Both the position numbers and the translations under genes were made by a program. This document shows positions 1-16,652 of a DNA stretch of 64,000 bases, piece after piece; positions within the stretch are counted from its first letter, which is position 1, and every line of letters starts with the position of its first letter. The DNA comes from Notospermus geniculatus. Lineage: Eukaryota; Nemertea; Pilidiophora; Heteronemertea; Lineidae. The stretch lies in assembly GCA_002633025.1 (NCBI GenBank), contig NMRB01000396.1, positions 235,942 to 299,941 of the forward strand, written 5' to 3'. Below the pieces are notes generated by a model, which saw only the letters and a list, made by a program, of their open reading frames with translations, ran no database searches and was not told the DNA's origin.

Positions 1-612
1 TCCTCCAAGATCGGACCAATTCCGTGTGCCAATGAACCTTGCTTTACGCATTGAGTTTTGCCGCAAATGTGCGCTAGGCTTTAGCGCATTGGTGGGTTCG
101 TTTTTTCTTGATATTTGGCCCTTCCAAATTACAATCGGGGTTTGTTATTGGCCATCAGGAGCCGCCTGGAGCTTGCGTACTTACTGAGGTTTTCTGTCGG
201 TATTAGTCCTGCGTGGCCTGCATCGTCTGCTCAGGATGGCGTTTAGTGAGCCTGCGGGTGGCTAGGTGGCGTTTTTGTTGCTCTGCCAACTTTGTGCTGC
301 AGACTCTTATTTCAACCTCTATGTTGTGACAGCTAGTGAGCCAACATACAAAGCTACGAAACAATCACATCATATCAGAAAAAAAACACTTCAAAAATAA
401 TTCACTTTCTTTTAATATTCCCTTTAATCAATCTATGAATTTACAAAAAAATTATCTCGGATAAGATATCCTACAGAACAATCACCTGCTGGACATGTAC
501 AACTTTACCACTGCACATAAATCAACCTACTACTGTTCATTTCAACCCAGTTTGGCAGAAAAACTGTTATTTTTCAGTACAGGATGTCCCGAAAATGTAG
601 CATCTGTATTAA
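1..612. other. No gene recognised; unique-looking left edge
   Basis: No exon with a recognisable product and no strong repeat structure is visible here. Around 330-480 the DNA is AT-rich. An 87-codon ORF starting at 495 runs into the MITE at 613 and looks like chance. Confidence 0.4.
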
Positions 613-816
613 AGGAGCACGGTATTGCCACTTTTTCTCGACAGCCGGCGCCACCGCGCCACTCTCCAACCCGAGAGTCTAACTACGTTTCGGCGAATGA
701 CCCGATTTACTGTGTACATTTTGTAATGCATTTTTGTAGTTCGTCTTACTGCCGCTAGGTGGCTCCCTCTACGTCGGCAGTCAAATAACGCATTTGAGAT
801 CCAATACCGTGCTCCT
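613..816. mobile_element. MITE with TTAA target duplication (copy 1)
   Basis: The element is flanked by TTAA at 609-612 and 817-820. It has terminal inverted repeats starting AGGAGCACGGTATTG, and the right end is the reverse complement (CAATACCGTGCTCCT). The interior shares long blocks with 54214-54380, including the words GCCACTCTCCAACCC and TAGGTGGCTCCCTCTA. A TTAA duplication is typical of piggyBac and Kolobok superfamilies; which one applies cannot be decided from two short copies. There is no transposase, so it is non-autonomous. Confidence 0.85.
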
Positions 817-833
817 TTAAAGGTACATTACCC

Positions 834-944
834 AGGCCTTTCCTTTTGAGGCGCGCTAAAATGTGCATGTGCCTCGCAAACAATAGAAATTCTATTGTTT
901 GCGAGGCACATGCACATTTTAGCGCGCCTCGAAAGGAAAGGCCT
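834..944. repeat. Near-perfect 111-bp palindrome
   Basis: Two arms of about 55 bp run from AGGCCTTTCC to GGAAAGGCCT and meet at the centre around 889. The arms are almost identical, with one small difference in the CCTTTTGAGG versus CCTCGAAAGG portion. It lies 13 bp to the right of the TTAA duplication of the MITE at 613-816. It is likely a small foldback MITE; no target duplication is clear. Confidence 0.7.
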
Positions 945-2854
945 GATTACCATTGAAAAGAGTGATACAGAATGATATTATTTGTAGTGGCGGTGGTGGA
1001 ACGGTTGGGGAGGCAATTAGCGTGCAGCCCCTTAAGCTGCAAAAGTATGAGTGTTGTAAGGCCCTTAACCCTTTCCTCGTTTGCGACTTGTGCCTACTTT
1101 TGCTAGATCGGGTCACAAATACCAAATATCACAAAAGGCCCTGAATCCAGATTTTCCAACACTTTCAGGACACACTGTAAACAAATAATAACAGTAATCT
1201 GTCAAACTAAGCGTGAAATAAACTTATTAGGAACTATACAATGGGCCTCAAAAGCCTACATTATTGAATCGTTCAATACAATACATTGTTTCCTCTACAC
1301 TGAGGAACGCGACTTTATAACACGGCAACCACAACAAAGTTTTACGCTATAGACACTTCCTGGTTGGTGAATTTCATTTACATGGAAACTAGACAACACT
1401 TTTTTATAATTGACAAGTGTCTCCGGAAACAAATAGAATGTATAAACAGGGAACATGTGCCAACAACAGATAAAATGAAAAATACCTACAAAACAGTATA
1501 TCATTGTGAAAAGATGTATTGAAGTTTGCGGCTTCACGTATAAAGTTTTCATGCTTCAAATGTTTTTGGGTGGATGTGAAGCCCATTTCACATTTCAAAC
1601 ACCCATTTCAAAGCCTTTATCGTTTGGTCAGATTTTTGGAAAATGCTCTACCAGATTAAAGGGCTACCGGTAATACCCCTTTATTGTAATAGCCCTGAAT
1701 CTGAATTTCAAAAATATCTGAAAAATTTACCATGTCAGACAGTCCTTTATAGTGGATGAAGGTCTGTAAAAGTCTATGTGCCAGTGACCTTTATAAACTA
1801 ACAGGTTGGTTCTGGTGTAAAATCTGTCAGTGTTTCCATATGTCAGTGTTTCTCCTTATTGTTTGAGAAATGCTGGCAGATAGATCGACACGTTTCTCTG
1901 TCTGTTCTCTATTGTCACGTTGCAGCTTATTCCGTCAGACAGTAGTAGGGGAACACTCACAAATGGAAAACATTCAAAAACGTTACACCGGCATTATAAA
2001 TGACTGGCATTGCTTCATAAGGTTCACTGAACCCAAAAGTACCGGTACTGGAACTTTGCTGATTTACGAAACAAATATCAGAGTATCCTGGTGTGTCATC
2101 AGCTGATCTTGATGGTCAAGAGAACTGGCACATCACATGATGTGGCGAGTTACCAAGTACCGGTAGAACAAACTCCAGTTGGATGCCTGACCAGGCAATC
2201 AATATAAACGACCTGACTTGACATTGCAAATTAACTCTTGAAAATCATCAGAGCAAATTTAACCTGTGCACCTTGCCATCACTCATAAATAAAGGTCAAC
2301 AGCTTTAAGGACAAAGTTCAATGAAAGTAACATACCAGTATTGAGTGATATGGTAAATTGCTCCTCACTTGTCATTTGTAATTTAACCCCGCACTGAAAT
2401 ACGTGCAAAAGTAAACACATGCCTGCCGCGAGTCCAATTTTTTAACAAATGTGACCCGTTCTTCAATAACCAGTCATTGAGGCTTTTCTAAGCAACATGA
2501 ACTGTTTTTGACAAAGTGGGACATACATTTCCTCGGTATGCTCAATACTGACTATGTGGGTCTACATTTAAAGCCCTTCAGGCCCTTTATCTGAATTTCC
2601 AAAAAAGTTGTACAAAAATGTTGATTTTATTTTAGGCATAAAATAGTGCCAATATCTAGAAATAACGTCGTTTAAGTTGGTACATGAGAGTAGTCTTTAA
2701 TTATAGCATTACCGGTAAATGTATTCGAAATGGAACAAGTGTGAGCAAGGAAGGGATATTTGTAACCCACTATAAATAGTACTGTATATGTAAAATTAGT
2801 GGTAGGCCCACAAAACTTATCTGTCAATGTATGATTTCAGACACTATAATGCCC
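945..2854. other. Intergenic stretch without recognisable gene
   Basis: I see only short open frames with no domain or splice support. ACCGGTA-type palindromes are scattered through it (for example near 1669, 2040, 2158 and 2712). Confidence 0.4.
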
Positions 2855-2994
2855 GCTGTACACAATCAAATTTTTCATCAAATTTTTGGGAAATTCAGAT
2901 TCCGGGCCTATTGGGGCTTCAATGTATAACCCGCATGTAGGCCTTTATTGAGCATATTCAGGAAATTGGAATGAAAAATTTGATCGTGTACAGC
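2855..2994. repeat. Inverted-repeat (MITE-like) element
   Basis: Terminal arms of about 23 bp, beginning GCTGTACACAATCAAATTTT on the left and matched by the reverse complement on the right (AAAATTTGATCGTGTACAGC), enclose about 95 bp of unrelated sequence. The right arm differs by one or two bases. No clear target duplication was found. Confidence 0.55.
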
Positions 2995-3249
2995 ATGGAA
3001 GTACTTCCATGTGTACAGCAAGCATAACTCTACAATGCATGAGTGTTTCATATTCGTTACTTGATAATGAACTGCTCATGTCACTAGAGTTTACCTCGAA
3101 GTTGTCATGGTTGGTAGAGCTTGATATGTAGGTCTTTTCTTAATAGAAGAGAAAATCCTAGTGCATACATGTAGCATAACGTTGGCAAAATAATTCATAA
3201 ATGCATGCAATTTTTTGATCTGACCAGGTTAGTTCTTGAAAACAGTTTT

Positions 3250-3580
3250 AAAACTTTGCATTGTTGCACAGCATTGTGCAATATAAAGTACAGACAAGTA
3301 CACAAAGTTTGTATTGCACAGCATTGTGCACTATAAAGTATAAACAAAGTATACAAAGATTGTACATGTATTGCACAGCACTGTGCAATGTATAAAAGCA
3401 TACAAAGTTTTAAAACTGTTTTCAAGTGAAATATGTCGCACAAATGAAGTTATATGGATAAATAGGCCTACTAACTTTTCCCGAATGAAAGCATACAAAG
3501 TTTTAAAACTGTTTTCAAGTGAAATATGTCGCACAAATGAAGTTATATGGATAAATAGGCCTACTAACTTTTCCCGAATG
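3250..3580. repeat. Tandem repeats: imperfect TTGCACAGCATTGTGCA units, then a 93-bp direct duplication
   Basis: About three imperfect units of roughly 60 bp, each carrying the palindromic word TTGCACAGCATTGTGCA or a variant, occupy 3250-3394. They are followed by two near-identical 93-bp copies at 3395-3487 and 3488-3580, both beginning AAAGCATACAAAGTTT. The open frames across this block simply follow the duplication, because 93 is a multiple of three. Confidence 0.8.
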
Positions 3581-4736
3581 AAAGCAAATCTGAGACCTCC
3601 AAAGGCAGGATCAGCAGGAACAAGGTTGATTAAAACAACAGCTACACTCCACACTAGAGTGTACATGGTTGTACACAATAGGGCTATTACATCAAGCGCC
3701 CACACGCCCACTCATCAAAATTGGAGATAGAAATCATTCAATTGAACTTCCCTCATTTTACCAAGTAGAGAGCTACATCAGGTTCACAGTCAATCAGGCT
3801 AAAACTACACACCTTTGTTGGCCAATCTTTTAACTACGCTTCGATCAAAGGTTGATCTGGGTTCGAGTGCCATTTTGATAGCAAACTATCATTACTGAAT
3901 AAACTACATGATATCTCATCCTAAATGGAATTAAGGTATCATGAGATCTTTAATAAACTGATTACAAGGCCTTAGTGCATGTATTGTAAAGGCCTATGAG
4001 AGTTCGTCTTCATTTTCACATGAAACATACCTAACCACCGACAAAAATAGATATTTTTGCCACCGATGAATTATTGTGGGAACTGTCACACCACTGACAA
4101 GGTGATTAATAACTATTGCATGACATGTGTCATTACTAGTATTTCTGATCATGATTTTGTGTAACCGCAGTCACCGACTTTGCTTTCGACACGTCAGCAA
4201 TTCAATAGATTACATGGCATTCATCATCATTTGAGTGTGATTTCGCCGATTCAGAGCTCTTAACTGATCAACCATTCGATACATTGACTGAATTAATGTA
4301 GCTAGCACATACACTTTGAACAGATGTTTAAGTTCATATATCAGTAGGACTGAATACCTGAAACTAGAGTAAACCCCTTTCAAGGACACGCATGCTTTTC
4401 CAGAATAGGAACGACAACTGCAACACACAAACACGATCAAGTAATTAACGTTGTTTGTTATTCATATCACAATAAAACAAACAGGGCAGACATAGGGGAG
4501 GAATACCTCTAACAATTATAAATTCCGACAAACATAAGAATATGAATGAATGTACCATACTTTGTTTTTTGTGCTTCTAGCACATACGAACACTGGACGA
4601 AACAGAAAATCAGAAAACTACCAAGATATCAAACAGAAAATTTCTCCGTTGAGTGACATATCTGTAACTGATAATCCAATTGGGCTTATCCAGCCAGAAT
4701 CAAAATTCCACTGAAAAACACTCATGCCTCCACTAT
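3581..4736. other. Intergenic or 3' flank of the regnase gene
   Basis: No coding exon is recognisable. The right part (about 4450-4736) lies directly downstream of the regnase stop codon on the minus strand and probably includes its 3' UTR. No strong AATAAA signal was fixed by eye. Confidence 0.35.
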
Positions 4737-8956
<4,220 letters not shown>

Positions 8957-9851
8957 CTGAAACAACAAAATAAAAGAATTAAAACTACGCCGTATGGTTG
9001 GTAATATTTTGCAACATTGTATCGGTATGGAAAACAGCGACAAATGAGATTTATGCACCTACTGACCCGTTTCATAGCCAAGTACAAATATAACCACATC
9101 AAAAAGAAAAGGGCAGAACTGTGGGGAATCCCATCCATTTTACGCGATAAATACAGGAAATAAGAGTATACTGTATATTGTTCNGAATAAACCAGTCCAT
9201 GATTTTGCTGAAAATCCTGGTTCCCCTCACCCCCTCTGGCAGATTCTGTCTTACTTGTGACCCCCTCCAGCAAAAACAGGCACTTGTCCAAGTCAGCAAG
9301 TGGCCCATCATTGGTCATCTGAAACTAGGTGACGTGACGCAATCCATGATTTAGCAATGATCGACTCTGGCGCAACGTCTTCGACGTCACTGTCTTGGGG
9401 CTGTCTGCGTCATGTCATTCAGTTTCAGACCGAGGTTGTGGTTGAGATTTCAGCGGAAGCGCGCAGATATTTGGCGTTTATGTCAATTTCAGAACGGTCT
9501 ATTCACAAAGAATACACTCTGTAATCCAACTGAAGTGAAAATTTTTCATAGTCCAGATTAAAATGAACTATAATCCTATTTGAAAATAAATAATCCAGGT
9601 GAAAATGATGATTATAAAATCTCTTGGGATTTGAGTGGTGTCCTCATTACCGAGGTCAAAATGAATAATAATGAGTAAAACGAGACTGTGGTTGAGTGTC
9701 CTCAATGGAAGTGTGTCCTCGTGGCCGTGGTGTCTGTTAAGGGAGGTTCTGCTCTCTCATCCAGAAAAACCATTTTCCACAGACGTCAGCGATGTATTTC
9801 TGTCATTTCTGCCTTCCTCGTTCCAGTTCACACTCAAATGACGTCACTTAC

Positions 9852-9926
9852 CAATGTCGGCAATATGGTGAATGTGATTGTCTGTGACTGGCATGATTCC
9901 TTCAAGCCACTCTCAGTGCCACTATA
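9852..9926 (-). other. Candidate upstream exon of the regnase gene
   Basis: On the minus strand there is a strong donor (ATTG|GTAAGTGAC) at 9852, preceded by an open frame with no stop back to an AG at 9928-9927. The resulting 75 bp are exactly 25 codons and enter the next resolved regnase exon (starting 8956) in the required phase 0. The acceptor lacks a good pyrimidine tract and there is no ATG, so this is only a candidate. It may be part of a longer first exon, or non-coding. Confidence 0.3.
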
Positions 9927-11617
9927 CTGTACCGTGAGTGTCAACGAATGATTTTTAAAGGGAAGACCAGAGGTAGGCCTATCATGAAATAAATATTATT
10001 CTCAAACAACAACCCATCCTGGTTCCAATTCCTATCCCACAGGATATCACAAGCAGTGGGATAGGTTCAAGGAATTTGAAAATAATATATTATGGTATGT
10101 CTTTTAGGAAGGGCCCGGCCCATTTATTGATTATGAATGAAAAAAATTTGATACAAAACAAGCCCCTATTGAGAACATATTTTAAATTTTTCCAAAACAA
10201 AGGAGTATTCTGATATGGCTAGCAGGAAAATTTACCTTGTCCATTGCCACAGGTAGGAAGCCTTTAGTCAAATGATAGTTTAAGTGATAAGTCAGGAACT
10301 TTATTGCCAAACAATGTTTGCCGACCCACCAAAATTGCCGCACCCAGTGAATCAGAAACCGGCAAATGAGCCGAGTCATCACGTGAGTGCTGAAATTTTC
10401 AAGCATGCAGAATATTGGGGGAGAAAAATTACCCAATAATTTGACCTTTTACGAAAAAGCTTATGAACCTAAATCGTTCCACCTGGTACGCTGTTCATTA
10501 CACTCACAACAATTGTTTGTTTGGATCAGTCACGATTATGAATGAAATTTAGGTTGTGACTCAGGCCATAAATCTGACCAAATAGACAAACTAACCACGC
10601 ACGCATGTTTCTTTCATGTCACTTCATTCATTTAACAAATATGAATGAATAATACCTCAAATGAATAATACCTCAAATGTCAAAGGACTAATTAGACAGG
10701 TTCCGATCCAAAAAACCTAGAAATGTCTATTTTAAGCAGGACCATTCTGTGTTGACTAAGCCAATCTTTTCAATCTGATTGTGTAATCTAGGCCAATCTG
10801 TGTATAAATTAGTATACAACTGACAATATGTATTCAAGGAGACTTCCCATTCAAAGATGACCTATTTTACTCCATGATCACCGGTAAATTTCGATAACTT
10901 TGTTGTTTATATCGGTTCCGGTTCCGATTATGGAATGAATTGTCTTGCGTGGGCAAACATGAATCAAAACAGGGTGGGAGATCAGTTAACTAGCTCTCAT
11001 ATTGTCGACCCGCAATGTGAACAGTGCCACGATGTGCCAGCCGTAGTATTTTGAGATTGACTTGAAACGCACAGTAATTGCCGATCCCATATTTTATTTT
11101 CTAATAATGGACACGAGGCATGACAGTATCTGACTTTACATGCAGACTTCTGGCAACTATTAACCACACAGAAAGTAACAAAGATCTAATTCAATTTTTA
11201 AATTAATACATCCCATTCCTTGAAATGATTCATTGTTATTTGCCAAAATAGTGTGGAAATGTACCACGGTCTCTGACATGGTCTCAGCAGAGATGGTTTC
11301 ATTGAGATTTCCATTTTTGCTACCAGCAGCCTACTTTAGCCCCCAAAACAGCATAATAATAATAATAATAATAATATTTATTATATTTTAGTGCTAAATT
11401 GAACGCTAAAAGCATTTTCTAAGCACTTTACAAAAAAACATTATCTTGCATTACATTGACATAAGATATAACTAGTTTAAAACATTGAAGTTTAAAACAT
11501 TTAGTTAAAACATTTGAGATAAAGAGTCAGATAAAAACAGTCAACAGGGCTCAGAGTAGGCCTACAGGTCACATGAAACATGTAGATTGGCCCAGAGTGG
11601 AGTTGCACGGAACGAGT

Positions 11618-11742
11618 TTAGAATCCCCGATCAGTGCCCAAAAAAAGGTCATCGATTGACGGAATAAGCCGCATTGTACAGTAGGATTTCCACTGTGTGC
11701 CATGGAGTAACGTCACTTCCGATCGGGGATTCTAAACTTTAG
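11618..11742. repeat. Inverted-repeat element with conserved core
   Basis: The arms TTTAGAATCCCCGATC and GATCGGGGATTCTAAA face each other across about 90 bp. The interior contains GATTGACGGAATAAGCCGC, which recurs with one change inside the otherwise different inverted-repeat element at 19464-19636. Confidence 0.65.
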
Positions 11743-11778
11743 CCAATAGTACTATGAACTTCCCTGTTATTTGGCCGC

Positions 11779-11852
11779 AGTTCATGGTTCAACCATAAAG
11801 TTCATGGTTCAACCATAAAGTTCATGGTTCAACCATAAAGTTCATGGTTCAT
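11779..11852. repeat. 20-bp tandem repeat, about 3.6 copies
   Basis: The unit AGTTCATGGTTCAACCATAA is repeated at 11779, 11799, 11819 and partially at 11839 with no differences visible. Each unit contains the imperfect palindrome ATGGTTCAACCAT. Confidence 0.9.
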
Positions 11853-12597
11853 TTTTCCTGGGACTTACATGTACTATACCGGTAGTTGTGACATCCGTTT
11901 TAACTGAAGTCCACGTTGGACATTGGACATAATAAACATCCGAGTGAGAAAACAAGGGAAAATCTGACAACCACCAGCTTGCAAAAACGTGTCGAAAGGA
12001 ATCTCCTTTTACGAAAGTATACATGAATGAATTGAGGGGAGCCTCGAAATGCCAAATGACAGCAAGCGATCCAATAGCCACAAATGATACGTACTGGGAG
12101 ATCCAGAGGTATTCATAGAGTGAGGGTTACGCTAACAGAAACTGGGATACTTTGGACAACACCCCCGCACTTATCTCATGATGAGCTTCTGACGAAATTT
12201 TGGCCGAAATACCACTGACCAATCAGCAGGAGACTGTTTCATTGTCACTGTCACTTTTATTCACAATGACCTATTGTCATCCCCACAGACTGGCATTCGA
12301 TTTTATAAGTAGGTCGGACCTGATGAAACATGCGGCAGATGGGTCTCCTGTTTATTACTCACGGCGCACGTGGTTTGGTTAGGTAAGGTCACCTCTAATC
12401 CAATGGTCAACATCGTCATGCGATTTTCTGGATGGCTTTAAGTGTTTGTTATATCAACTAAAACTTTGATACTTTATTCTTTTGCCGCGACATTTTCGTG
12501 ATTAGAGCATATGTTGAATAAAAACAGCAATTAACTTGATAACATTACATGTACCGGGTAGGTCAAAAAATCTACAGCAGAGGAAAACTGGGGCCTG

Positions 12598-12692
12598 TTT
12601 CATAAAGTGACTTTAAGCTAATGGTACCTTTAACTAAATGGAAAATACATTTAAGTTAATGGTACCATTTAAGCTTAAAGTCACTTTATGAA
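12598..12692. repeat. Short inverted-repeat MITE, TTCATAAAG type
   Basis: The arms TTTCATAAAGTGACTTTAAGC and GCTTAAAGTCACTTTATGAA enclose about 55 bp. The ends resemble those of the elements at 41071-41185, 44849-44967 and 46291-46416 (all begin near TTCATAAA or AATTCACAAAG), suggesting one loosely related MITE group. Confidence 0.65.
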
Positions 12693-13487
12693 TTGAATAC
12701 ATACCACACTATCTGTTGCCATTCTTCAAACAAGTAATTGTTGACTTTTTGGCACGTCCATTTTTTGGTTTAAAATCCTTGGGTTGGACGCGTGTCAAAA
12801 ATACTGGTGGCCCCATTGTCATTGAGCTCATATCATAGGGGCTTTTTCAGACTTGTGTTTTAACATGATAATTTATAGGAGGAAGCACAAAAAGCACAGG
12901 GATTTTGGCAATTCACAGCTGATGGTATCCATTGGTAATGCCGGTAATGGTATCCCTCAAGAATTAGAAAGACAACTATAACCAGTACACGTATTCCTCC
13001 TGAAGACCAAAGCGCCTAATCAGGCTCACAACAACACACAACAAGCAGCAAGTGGAACTTGGAGCATTTATAGTCCACCAAGGAGGAACAAACTTCAAAG
13101 TTCAAGAGAGTTCTTTACTGGAAATTGCCACAGACACAGGATAGGATTTCCCAAGTTGGATGTTGAGCCTGCCCCCACCATGTGAATTGTAGCTTGACAT
13201 TTACCACAGTCCTAAATATAGATATATACCGCTTTAAGGGGATCAATGAATCACACTTAAAATAGCCATATAGGCCTGTAAGAGGACACATTTAAACAAC
13301 CTACCAGGATATTTTAAATATGTTAGGGTCCTTTTGGGTCATATTATGTATGTTTTTACTATTTAGGAAGTAGCACACTGATGACTGAATGTCTTACTCA
13401 GAAATAAGAAATCCAAATGAGGAAGTTAATTGGGAAGTTCACTGCCCTTGTATTTAGTTTAAAAAGTTCACCTCACCAGTTCATCAG

Positions 13488-13990
13488 TTGGAAGTCAAAA
13501 TACATACATGTAGGCAGGCTCTGTTCCAGTGCTGTGGTCAAAACGCAATAGGCTCAAGCCATTCATATGCCATTCCGGTGGTCAGGATGGAAGTACTGTG
13601 GTCGAAATGCAATAGCCTGTACTACGTGTGGGCAAAAATGGAAGTAGAACTGTTGCATTACTGTGGTCGAAATGCAATGGGTTGTAGTGTGGTCAAAATG
13701 GAAGTAGCTTCTGTTGCATAATACCGTGGTCGAAATGCAATGGGTTGTAGTGTGGTCAAAATGGAAGTAGGTTCTGTTGCATTTATACTGTGGTCAAAAT
13801 GCAATGGGTTGTAGTGTGGTCAAAATGGAAGTAGGTTCTGTTGCATTTATACTGTGGTCAAAATGCAATGGGTTGTAGTGTGGTCAAAATGGAAGTAGGT
13901 TCTGTTGCATTAATTACTGTGGTTGAAATGCAATATAGGCTCTGTGGCACTATACTGTGGTCAGAATGAAGTACGGTAGTTATGGAAGTA
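13488..13990. repeat. Minisatellite, unit about 63 bp
   Basis: Units built from GTGGTCAAAATGGAAGTAGG, TTCTGTTGCATT and TGTGGTCAAAATGCAATGGG follow one another. They are very similar in the middle (about 13690-13920) and decay at both edges. No conserved protein frame runs through it. Confidence 0.85.
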
Positions 13991-14539
13991 GACTATGTTG
14001 TGTTGGCATCAGTCATGAATGTCAGTGTTGTCAAAATGGCAGGTATCTCTTTTCCATCACTTACAGTCAATAGGGCAGTAAATTTCACCCATTTCATTAC
14101 TGTGGTGTCGTTGTCGTGAAAGGACTCTGTCATGTCTGTACCACTACTTTTGTCAGAATGGGCTGTTCCGTTATTAGGCTATTATGGTCGGTTTTTTATC
14201 GTGACCTCGGCAAGACGGTGTCATGATACTTTATCATGTTTATAGAATATGCACTGTAAAGTTCTGATAAGAGAAGAGTACCCCAATTTTCTTTAAAACA
14301 ATCGAGGTCAGACTATCCAGGGTAGAAAATCAATATTACTGGTGTTATGTATTTTTTGTAGTATTGTACACCAGGGGAGTGATACCATATTTACTTCCTG
14401 GTCAACTTTAGATTTACTCTTAGTTTAACCAATTTTTTTCATGATTGATAAATCATTCTATTCACAATCGGTATCTCACCAAAATTTGACAATTTAAGTG
14501 CTTTTAGATGCATTTTCCTGGCATCTGAGAGCAAAATAC

Positions 14540-15480
14540 TCATTTTTTATGTGATTGAATTTTTCTTGCTAAAAAAATCACTGGGGGGTGTACGTCCCTT
14601 CCGCCCCCCTCTGGATCCGTGCCTGCAAACCCATGGAAACAATTCATTCAATCCAGTGGTGATCACCCAACATGCCCAAGAATGATGACATTCATCAGAG
14701 CATGTCTTTAGTCTTGGTTTACTGGTTGAATGAACAAACATAAAAAGGTTGACATGAATTCAATAGGCCTAGGCTAGGCTTCTTTGATTCTCAATAGGCT
14801 AACGTCTTGGCTTGGGCTGACATGCCCTGCACTGGTAAGCCAATTCATTTTTTAGCCTAAACTCTAAATTAACTGGGCAGGTGAAAAGATAAAGCGGTAG
14901 GCCTAGGGCTTGGCCTGTAAAAGATAGCTAACCTAGTTGTGCAACAACAATGCACGATTGACATGGTTGAACACTAGGCCTAGGCCTAGGCAGGGCTAAT
15001 TAAAGTTGCAAAGTAAACATGTAAATTCATTGTTGCTGGGTCCTAGCCCCCCCCCCCCGCCTAGCCTAGCCAGGCCTACGGTAGGCCTAGCCCTAGTAGT
15101 AGGTAGGTGACACATGATGATGATGCCTAGCTATGGATGGATTTGTGTGTAGGGCCTAGGCCTAGGAGGGCCTAGGCCTTTGCTACGGTTGTGCAGGCCT
15201 AAGCCTCCTAAGCTTAGGAGGCTTAGGCCTACCCCCTGCCCTGCCTGGCCCAAGCAAGTCATACATGCATAGCCTACCGTAGGCCTAGCCTACAGATGAA
15301 GTGAACTGCAGACTGATTGATGATTGCATGATTGATGATGACGTGATCAGTGATGTGAAATGAACCATCTTCTTACCACTTTTTTGATGACGACTTGGTC
15401 ATGTTGGTGGACATGAGATGTAAGTTCTAGCCACTAGGCCTATATATGCTTGCATATCAAACAGTTCACAACAAGGCTGC
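14540..15480. other. AGGCCT-rich intergenic segment
   Basis: Between about 14760 and 15300 the palindromes AGGCCT, CCTAGG and TAGGCCTA are packed far more densely than elsewhere, along with a poly-C run near 15049. No gene is seen. The clustering looks like low-complexity palindrome expansion. Confidence 0.5.
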
Positions 15481-15787
15481 AGAAGTGACAAAAATCGACA
15501 ATGCCAATGAATGCAGGGAAGGAATTTCTTTTGCACAAGCCTGGCGCCTGGTCATCATGGGTCATTGCTGGTAGGCTACAGATTGCCCAAAAAAATTTCA
15601 ACATTTCTGAATATTTTCTGCTCGTCGACGCATTCTAAAGTTGGTGGACCAATTCTAAAGCGGCCGGACCGAGGTCAACAAACTGCATTGCCCTCTAGTG
15701 ACAAAAAGTAGAACTTGACGTATTTGCCGAACTGTCTTCGGCCAGCCAGACGCATTCAACTTAGTACACTCCATCATGGAGGTAAAA

Positions 15788-15918
15788 GGGAGTTTTCGCA
15801 AAGCCCCCGAAACGCCAACGCGAACGCCAAACCCATTGTTCGATGCCACAAAGAGAGCGCCGAACAAAAGGATAGACGTTCGCGTTGGCGTTTCGGCGGG
15901 CGCTTTGCGAAAACTCCC
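15788..15918. mobile_element. Palindromic MITE, GGGAGTTTTCGC family (copy 1)
   Basis: Terminal inverted repeats begin GGGAGTTTTCGCAAAGC and end GCGAAAACTCCC, around a core containing GAGAGCGCCGAACAAAAGG. The same family recurs at 21758-21870, 22522-22649 and twice at 25484-25710. Open frames over these copies exist because the element is palindromic, GC-rich and poor in stop codons. No transposase is encoded. Confidence 0.85.
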
Positions 15919-16652
15919 TATTATTGAGAAGGAGCGAGAACGGGCCTAAGTACAATCATCGTTCCGCAGTTTGGTCAATTACACCTTGCGTAATCCCCAC
16001 AACAATACCCTAATAACGCCGCGGGATGGTTGGAAAAAGCCGATCTAATCTTCGGCAATTTCACTTCCCTTGTACAATGGTCACTGAGAGTTCGAACAAT
16101 AGAAGGGAACAATGGCAAACAATGGGGGCGTGGAATTGTGGTCACAGCGATTGCGGCTGTGCTCGCTCCTTCTCAATAAATACCTCCATGTTTGTACTGC
16201 CCGATCATCCCGAGTTTTCCTTTGTAAAGGATGATTTCACCAAACCTGACCATCACCAAAGATCCTGATATCCCTAGGACGTTCTCCCTGTCACACTTGT
16301 ATTGGCTTGCTAAGTAAACTTGTGGATGAAGAAGAAGACAGCAGAGCAGACAGCACACGATGAATTTCCTTGAAATCAAAATACTGCGGCAGTACGAATC
16401 TCATCGGTCATTGTCCCCTTTCATGACCCATGTCTAGCTAGCTTGACAGCTGCGAAAATAGGCATTACGACAAAATATACTGGTTCGTTGCTCAGCTGGC
16501 AGGAAAGGGCTTGCCTTGGACGAAAATTCGATGAATAAACATGAATGAATGAATACCAGCTGTTGCAATCAAGGATACGGAACAGTGAGTGGCGGATGGG
16601 GAGAGGAAGGGTGCCAAGGGGTGCAGATCCCCCCCTCCCCATACACACACTG

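Larger units (their letters stand above)
9960..13480. other. Long intergenic stretch with scattered small repeats
   Basis: No exon is recognisable on either strand. Apart from the repeats listed separately, it contains a simple (AAT)n run near 11355-11385, followed by AATATTTATTATATTTTAGTGC. The latter resembles the tail region of a common dispersed invertebrate repeat. Confidence 0.4.

Noticed and set aside
3331-3730. Frames of 119-126 codons on both strands
   Set aside because: They are generated by the 93-bp tandem duplication and read through it in both directions.
9099-9318. Minus-strand frames of 70 and 129 codons containing GPLADLDKCLFLLEG, upstream of the regnase exons, with a GTAAG donor
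   Set aside because: The frame with protein-like composition would join the next exon in the wrong phase. The DNA around 9270 also resembles a dispersed repeat seen near 51670.
15655-15955. Several overlapping 64-70-codon frames on both strands
   Set aside because: They arise from the palindromic GGGAGTTTTCGC-family MITE, and equivalent frames appear at each copy of the element.
16173-16379. 68-codon minus-strand frame with a signal-peptide-like hydrophobic start
   Set aside because: No homologue is recognised, there is no cysteine pattern typical of a secreted peptide, and no promoter or splice support; too weak to list as a gene.
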